DNA of 64,000 bases from Rotaria socialis (Eukaryota; Rotifera; Eurotatoria; Philodinida; Philodinidae). Positions 57,117 to 64,000 of this stretch are shown one piece after another. Both the position numbers and the translations under genes were made by a program. Position 1 is the stretch's first letter. Each line of letters opens with the position of its first letter. The notes beneath the pieces are model-generated. The model saw nothing but the letters and a program-made list of their open reading frames with translations. It made no database searches and was not told the DNA's origin. The DNA is taken from positions 65,339 through 129,338 of the forward strand of contig CAJNYU010000024.1 in the NCBI GenBank assembly GCA_905331475.1, written 5' to 3'.

Positions 57117-58424
57117 GAAGAAGAAAAAAAGACCCAACAATAAACATTAGTCACTATTTGTCCCTGAATTTCTTTTTGTCTTGTTATCTTTTTGCGCTCA
57201 TGTAGAATAAAATCAGATTGACGTTTTTGTTCTTTTTCAGATAAAATTATTGACCGGGAAAATTTACATATATTTTAATTCAACAACAAAAGAAAAAGTA
57301 TCTATTACGAACAGGTAAATGATTTTATTAACTTTCAGTAACAATGTATTTTGTAAACCCTGATCAGAGATTATTTTACATTCTAGAAATGATCACATAG
57401 ATGTACTGTATACGATCGATTGATATTATAAAGCACAGGATTTTCGACTAGATAAGAGTTACCGCAAAAATTAATCTCCAAGGATTAGTTTTAACATGAA
57501 AATAGAATCGACAGTAGGTTGATATTGAAAATTACTAACTAGTACTTAGTATTAATGTCTGATACAAGCTTCGATGAGAATGAAAGCTCTATTAATAATT
57601 TTTATCGTTTGTCTTAAATGAAATAGTATCTGACAATTATTTTGTTTTCATATTTTAGATTATTTTTTTGTTGAAGTTTTATTTTTATAATTCAATCTTG
57701 CGATTTATCTTTTCGGTATGTAAGAAAAAAGAAACAATCACTTTTTATTGATACTAAATATAGTCGCCTGTACAATTTAATAATCTTTTTAAATATTAAA
57801 TATTCATATGAAATCATAGGACTGTTTTGTGTAATATATATAGCAGTAAAATAAAGAAATTAGAAAGATGAATTTCAATACAATTCATGTTTCCTTTTTT
57901 GTACTGTTTATAGCAAGATGGGAGATTGGATTCCGTCTATCCGGGATACGTTGGGAATCTAGAAGGTCCTGAGATCAGCTTTTCCTCACGTGCAATAACA
58001 TCAATTGTTATCATTATTATGAATCCATAATATTTTCTCGAACGACAGCTGTTTTATTTTTTGAGTTACAAATGCCTATGGCAATCAAGGAGCAACATCA
58101 ACTAATGATACATAATTTTTCATCTTACCTAGAACAGCTAATTTTCTATTTGTAATAAAGTGGCCATGATAAATAAATGAGTATTTTTTGTTTCAGGATT
58201 CACATGTATTCAGCTAAACCAGATGTGTTACTCCTTAAGATGGTTCTTTTCGTGCTAGAGTTGAGATATGTCACCCTAAAAAATCGAGCTTCGTTCGAGC
58301 ACATTTTAAACATAAAGCCATTAGTTGTAATAAAGATTGTTGCAGAAGGTTGATGTGTGCAATCGGAAAGACAAACTAGAAAACTTTCTATTTAGAATTG
58401 TATGTTTTTGTTTGATCAATTCAA
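57117..58424. other. Intergenic between NDUFA13 and CNOT6
   Basis: AT-rich; nothing recognised. It should include the CNOT6 promoter and possibly a 5' leader exon. Confidence 0.5.
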
Positions 58425-61400
58425 ATGCCTGGTGCCAGTTTGAATTATGTAATTAAATCTATCAATTGTAATTCAGAAAAACAACAGTTCTTCTTTTGTT
58501 TCAGCATGGTTCTGTATCCGTTGACGAAACAGCAACATATTCTCGACGCATTCATTCATCTCAACAATATTATTATCATCATTCTATTGAACAACCGAAT
58601 TTCTATCCGTATCAATCTCAATTATCAATACAAAGTGATAACCAACAGAAGCCATCATTGTCAACAACGGATACAAAAAAATGCGAATGTAAATATTGAA
58701 TCTTGACGAATGGCAACATGTTTTCTTTTTTTCTTTTTTGCTTCTTACATAGGGAATGAACTTGAAGTTACTGGTAATGTTCGTAATTTATCACCTATGT
58801 TATGGACATTATCACAATTAACTGTTTTATATTTAAATGATAATCAGTTATCACGGTTACCATCTGAAATTGCTTGTTTAACAAATCTAGTCACACTTGA
58901 TTTATCGAATAATAAATTAAGAAATTTACCATCAGAAATCGGTATGTTAGTAACAACTCATGATAAATAGCATCCGTTCGCAAATTGACCTGAAAGACAC
59001 GTGCGATTGTGTACCAATACGTTTTGCACACATCTCAGAATTAAAAGATCGAGGGTCAACCCGCACGATTTAGCTGCATCGATCAGAATTTTCCAAGGCT
59101 TCGACTACCATTTCTGAGCGCTGCTATGAGAAAAATTCTTCTTCGATAACCTCTCGCATACTTTAGATTAAACTCCATTGACAGTTTCCATATGGAAATA
59201 GGCCTCAGTCAAAAGAAAATTTCCCAAAAAAATATATTCATATTAGCGTGCTTTATTTTGAAGCATGCCGAGAAAAAAACGCATTCCATTTACATTAATA
59301 ATAAAGCATACCATTGACAGAATATTAAAAATGCCAATCTTTTGAAGAAAAAAACAACAAAACGAAGCTCAACGGTGCTGCTTAGACTTGCAATTACAAC
59401 TATCGCAATTTCTAAAGCAATCTAATCTAATCGTTAAACACGCGTTCTAATCTCGAATCGACTCCTGTGACAATCAAAACGATATTCAACTTTCTTTAGT
59501 TCTAAATAATCTCAGTATCTGTTCGGATATGAATGAACTCAGCGTGGGTTTTGTTTCGCATTTCTCAATTTATTAAATTCAATTGTTCTTGTCTCTTGAG
59601 AAAAGACAATATTAACCAGAAAAGGATTCTTCGACTGAAGAGCTGTTATTCATAAATTCTATTGACTTTCTTAGAACAAAATCACTATGAATAATATATA
59701 TATATATATATTGCTTTCTGACGTTCGATGAAATGCCAATAAAAAACTATTTATAGATATTGGATTTGAAACGCTGCCATAACCTCAGTGCAAGAATAAA
59801 TATATGTAATGCTTTGCATGGACTTAAATTTTCTACAATACATCTTCATAACTGTCGAAAACAAATAATTTTCTCATGACACACTAACTAAGAGATTTTC
59901 TAATATGATTTTTTTTCAGGTGAACTTATATCATTACGCGAATTGAATTTAACAAATAATAGTATTCGAAATTTGCCTTATGAAATAGGTAAATTGTTTC
60001 GTTTACAAAGTTTAGGTAAATTGCGCATGCTTTTTTTAAACTCAATTCTTGCAAGCGATATTTTAATTTTAGGATTGATGGGAAATCCATTACCATCTGA
60101 AATATTTACAATTTACACTGAATCTAATGGTTTACAAAAATTATTGACATATTTTCTTGATAGCTTACCATCATCTCTCAACGGTATAATGAAAACACTA
60201 AAAACAAAAATACCTAAATCTGTTGTCCTCAGTTTCTATGTAATTAGAGATCGCCTATGAGCTTGTTTTTTCTTCATATACATTTTTTCAGGAAATAGGC
60301 ACTATTATTATTATTATTATTATTATTATTACTACTATGATAATATTTGTTTTCAACATGGCAAAAATGCAAGATTGAAAAAGGTGAGCAACTCTAATAT
60401 TTGATGTACCCTTTTAATTGTATTTCAAAGAACAAAATGATGTAGGAATAATATTTGATGACAACGAACTTCAAGCTTTAAATGAAATTTTTAAACTGTT
60501 TTGAATTAGAACGATGATTGCTAGCGTAGTTAAGTTATTCTATGAAGTAATAGGGTTATTTATTTATGTAGAAAATTAGGTGATTGAACGAAATTTCTTT
60601 GACCAGATGCTTTGTCATCTTTTGGAGTAAGAGCAATATGTTATATTATTTGTGAGTTTAGAGAATTAGTTGTGTCTGATGTTTTCTTCTTTTTCTCCTC
60701 TCTTCTCAAAGTTGTCTAATGGAAACTTGCCGACACAACTGACGCGTGGGTATGCTCAGTCGTATTCTGACAACAAAAAAGGGAAAAAAGGAAAAGCCGA
60801 GAAACAGAACAAGTACGAACCAGAAACGGTGAAACTACGACATTAGCTGTTTTTTCTTTTCTCGGCGTTTTTGAACAGAAAATAAAAAGAAGATTATTTT
60901 CCTACTATTTGTATCTTTCTTTTTTTTCTGCCTTCATTGCATTGTGAATAATCGAACTTCTGACATATTCACGTTATTTCTCTTGGAATAACCGGTTTCT
61001 CATTTAGAAAATCTTCGTTTCTAGTAGAATAAAACACTTTCCGATGTCTTCTTCTCAACCTTCATACGTCTTTGTTCACGAGAAACATAACGATGATCAC
61101 TATTATGTGACCAGACAATAATGAAATAAATAACCGTGTTGTTTCCATTGAAATGAAAAACTGACAATAGATTGATAATTTTCCAGACCATTGATCTACA
61201 TATATATATATACACTTCTCGTTTTTATTTCTTCGTAGTGTAAACAATTCGAAAATGTCATTGTAAAATGCGTTCCATTGCTGAACCGCGTCGTGCAATC
61301 GTCTCATGTAAACATATATTTTCATCCTATGCAAGTGATTGTTCTACGCTAACATCTTCATATCGATCGACAAAACGAAGATTAAACGGCAATATTTCGA

Positions 61401-64000
61401 ATGCCAAAGTCTTTCAAATTTCATTCGATGATGAAAGAAAATTCTTAGTTAATAATGATAAATTACTCAGGACATCGTTAGATCCACTATCGCCTAGTTT
61501 TTATTCGCATCATCATGAAGAAACAATGCCAAGGTAAATGCTAAGATTTTTCTCTTTTTTTCTAAAAAAATTAATTCTATATTCTAGTGACATCAGATAT
61601 CAATCTGAAACATCTGATTATGGTAGTTGCAGTACTGATCCTGAACAACAATTTTCTCCAATATTATTCAATAATGATAATCAATCATCATTTTCATTTT
61701 CAATTATAAACAATAATAATAATCGTCGCAGTAAATCATCATCATCATCATCCTCATCATCATTATCATCTTATGAATCTAATCATAAAATTATATGTTC
61801 TTGTGGAAAAGAAAATTTTCAAACTCGTAAACGTTACAAACGTTATATGAGAAAAACTTCCTATGAAAGCTATCAAACAAAACGTATAAAAACGAACTAT
61901 CGTTCAAAATATCGTAAACAAAATTTTAATAATTCACTAATTAAATTTAGTATTGATCTAACAGGTCAAAATATAAATTATACGATTGAATATCATCATA
62001 ATAGAGCAGTAGTGCCGTTTTATTATGATTTTTATTATATATCATGGCTTCAAATATATTATTACTATTATTACTATCTTTATTTCTATCATTTACAATT
62101 CTTCGATCGAGAGTGTGAGCAAAACCAAAACTCATGGCGATCTCTTCTCCCTCTTTTATTTTCTTTTTCTTTGTTTTCAAGCAGAACTTAAAGAAGAGAA
62201 TTTTAATAATTTATTTATTATTTTAGCTATTCAACCACCACCAACACGATCGTGGCTTCGCCTTTCATCACCGAATACAACACAACCAACTGCCATATTT
62301 ACCGTAATGAATTACAATATTCTTTGTGATAAATATGCAACAAGACATGTTTATGGCTACTGTCCATCGTGGGCGTTGAAATGGGATTATAGACGAAAAC
62401 AAATTCTTGAAGAATTACGTTCCTATTCAGCCGATATTATCGCTCTCCAGGTAACTACAAAAATAAATAGCATTATATAGTAATGAAGAATGTAACATCG
62501 TTTTTATCCGGTCGTTGTGCTCTTCTTCTTCTCCGTATCGTTCAAAGTATAACACTCATGTGAATTAATGTGGAAAAAATTTTGTGTGATCTCTCACAAT
62601 GAAACCCCTAGTGACGTCATCTCTGTAGTACGTCGATAATATTTCAGCAAAAAAATGATGCGAAAAAATCTCGTTGAATTTCTAAATCTCCACTAGGAAT
62701 CTTTGGCTAATTAAAAACAAAATAAGAAGTAAACTTTTCTAGATCTGCAAACTCTAATAGATACAAGCTGTGAAATTACGATGTTTTCGCTGTGGGTAAA
62801 GTCTGCTGTTTTTTTTAATAGAGCATGTTTTCTAATACAAAAATTAATTGAAGTTTATAGAGTCGAGAAATGAGCTTTCCGGGTAAAAAGGAGCATTCCA
62901 AATCTATAGAAACAAAGAAGACGAACGAGCTCATCGCAAGCATAACGAGTGCCATAGCAACGACACAACACTAACGTGACATACATATATCTGCACGATG
63001 TTTCCTTCCCTCAGCAAATATTGCGATAAACATGGTTGATACATTATCAAAGGCCGGATATGAACGATGCCTCTTTATAAAAGACAAGTGACTTCCGTTT
63101 TGCATTTTTGGAGTACTAGCTGAAAAAATGGTGCATCGATATGTCCCACGATAGATAGACGAAAACAATCTTCCATTGATTAGGAATAGTAGCTACGCCG
63201 CATTTTTATATTTTGAATCCTAGAAGGATTGCACTAACATGATGAAACTAAAATTCATTAATAATTTAATCATATTTTTGCTGGGTTGCGGAAACATTTC
63301 GTCACATAATACAAAATCAATCAGTTAAAATACTAAAATTCTTACGGAATATAGTTAATGTTAAAAATATAGATTCAGGCGCTGAGATTAAAAAATTTTC
63401 CAACACTTTCATAGGTAAATTTCGCGACTAAATCATTGTTCACTAATGAGCTTTGAATTTACTTCATGATTTCAAAGAAATACAATAAAAGAACAAATTA
63501 TCAAATACCACGTTTTTATGATAATTTATAAATCGTGACATGTTATTAAGACAAAGGATATGTTGAGTAGTCTAAATCAAATATTAGTTAACCCCTTTCA
63601 ATCGTACTTAAGTAATGTTTTTCAGGATTCTTTTCTTTTATACAAATTTTTTTACCGTCATTTATGAGAAAAACAGCAGTGCATCAACACTGTTTATTAT
63701 TTACTTTTGTCGTGACGTGTTGAAGCTAATTTCCTCGATGAAAACATTTATTTATGAAAAATATAATAATAATCTTTATGACTTCAAATATTTTAATTCT
63801 ATAGGAAATTGAAACTGATCAATTTTACTCATTCTTCCTACCTGAATTACAAAAAAATGGTTATGACGGCGTATTCAGTCCTAAATCTCGAGCCAAAACT
63901 ATGTGTGAACAAGATCGTCGATATGTTGATGGATGCGCTATATTTTATCGACAGTCAAAGTATAAAAATCTCTATCCTATTCAATTGGTTTCATTTATTT
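58425..64000 (+). CDS. CNOT6: CCR4-NOT transcription complex subunit 6 (CCR4 deadenylase), partial at the 3' end
   Basis: A catalytic poly(A) deadenylase of CCR4-NOT: leucine-rich repeats bind CAF1, then an EEP nuclease domain. Exons that join in phase: 58425-58448 (MPGASLNY, least sure), 58505-58688, 58753-58941, 59920-60015, 60073-60183, 62227-62450, and 63805 to the window end. WNELEVTGNVRNLSPMLWTL matches human WAELEISGKVRSLSASLWSL; then come LRRs (LTVLYLNDNQLSRLPSEIA, LVTLDLSNNKLRNLPSEIG, LRELNLTNNSIRNLPYEIGK, GLMGNPLPSEIF). The nuclease starts PPPTRSWLRL, VMNYNILCDKYATRHVYGYC, then LQ/EIETDQFYSFFLPELQ with the catalytic Glu-containing QE(I/V)E motif formed across the exon junction, and SPKSRAKTMCEQDRRYVDGCAIFY. 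Long introns of 978, 2043 and 1354 nt interrupt it. The rest of the nuclease domain lies beyond the window. Confidence 0.9.
60303..60330. repeat. (ATT)n microsatellite in a CNOT6 intron
   Basis: About nine ATT units, roughly 120 nt after the intron's donor. Confidence 0.85.
61268..62044 (+). CDS. Coding-like exons inside the 2-kb CNOT6 intron (alternative exons or nested gene)
   Basis: Two frames in the same direction as CNOT6 look coding. 61268-61535 encodes MRSIAEPRRAIVSCKHIFSS and more, ending at an AG/GTAAATGC donor; after a 52-nt intron (TTCTATATTCTAG) the frame resumes with SDIRYQSETSDYGSCSTDPE, a Ser run of nine encoded by a TCA repeat, a CSCGKENF motif and a basic Tyr/Lys stretch (RKRYKRYMRKTSYESYQTKR). 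Past about 62040 it becomes Tyr-rich, AT-only sequence that is probably not coding. No known domain is recognised. The main CNOT6 mRNA can skip it, because exons 60183 and 62227 join in phase. A weak donor (AACAG/GTCAAA, about 61962) would join in the same phase to 62227, so this could be an alternative first exon set for CNOT6. The 3' end given is approximate. Confidence 0.5.

Noticed and set aside
1-64000. Search for LTR retrotransposons, retrovirus-like or Polinton-like elements, CRISPR arrays and rRNA
   Set aside because: No long terminal repeats, reverse transcriptase, integrase, capsid-like frames, spaced repeat arrays or rRNA blocks were seen.

Overview
This is a eukaryotic nuclear window, AT-rich, with intron-containing genes on both strands. 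Introns follow GT-AG and fall into two sizes: about 45-65 nt, and a few of 0.5-2 kb. Several conserved genes are clearly metazoan (CNOT6, INTS9, CCZ1, YIPF3, NDUFA13, TSC22, BTG3-like, HAP40/F8A). The arginine ADP-ribosyltransferase at 4.3-5.2 kb is of the type expanded in bdelloid rotifers, and a FLYWCH/MULE-like transposon remnant and many short non-autonomous DNA transposons fit the same picture. A bdelloid rotifer (Rotaria/Adineta-like) is the best guess; this is inference from gene style, not proof.

Layout. 1-10.4 kb: gene-poor. It holds the ART gene (-), a FLYWCH element with terminal inverted repeats (TIRs) at 5.66-6.48 kb, and a nested cluster of GC-rich hAT-like elements at 7.85-10.39 kb. 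11.2-25.5 kb: five minus-strand genes, namely an unrecognised zinc-finger protein, F8A/HAP40, a BTG3-like antiproliferative protein, a long-isoform TSC22 protein and CCZ1. 26.1-28.6 kb: a plus-strand coiled-coil gene of the CCDC113/CCDC96 type, divergent from CCZ1. 28.8-29.9 kb: a single-exon membrane-anchored alpha/beta-hydrolase-like gene (-). 33.1-39.1 kb: three lineage-specific genes (His-rich, Pro-rich, tandem RRM-like). 39.6-41.2 kb: three short inverted-repeat elements. 41.6-46.2 kb: INTS9 and YIPF3 (-). 51.1-57.1 kb: an ANKRD11/12-type C-terminal-domain gene and NDUFA13 (+). 58.4 kb to the end: CNOT6 (+), which runs off the window and carries extra coding-like sequence inside one long intron.

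The conserved genes are housekeeping or regulatory and do not form one pathway. CNOT6 (deadenylase) and the BTG3-like protein (BTG/Tob proteins bind CAF1 in CCR4-NOT) both concern mRNA deadenylation, but they lie about 45 kb apart.

The most notable non-genic content is a dense set of non-autonomous DNA transposons. Four have 8-bp target-site duplications (TSDs) readable directly in the sequence, two of these exact and one with a slightly reduced end repeat. They include elements inserted into other elements and elements inside host introns. A second pattern is that many genes have a 3' splice acceptor directly upstream of the ATG, as expected if spliced-leader trans-splicing is used, which is known in rotifers.
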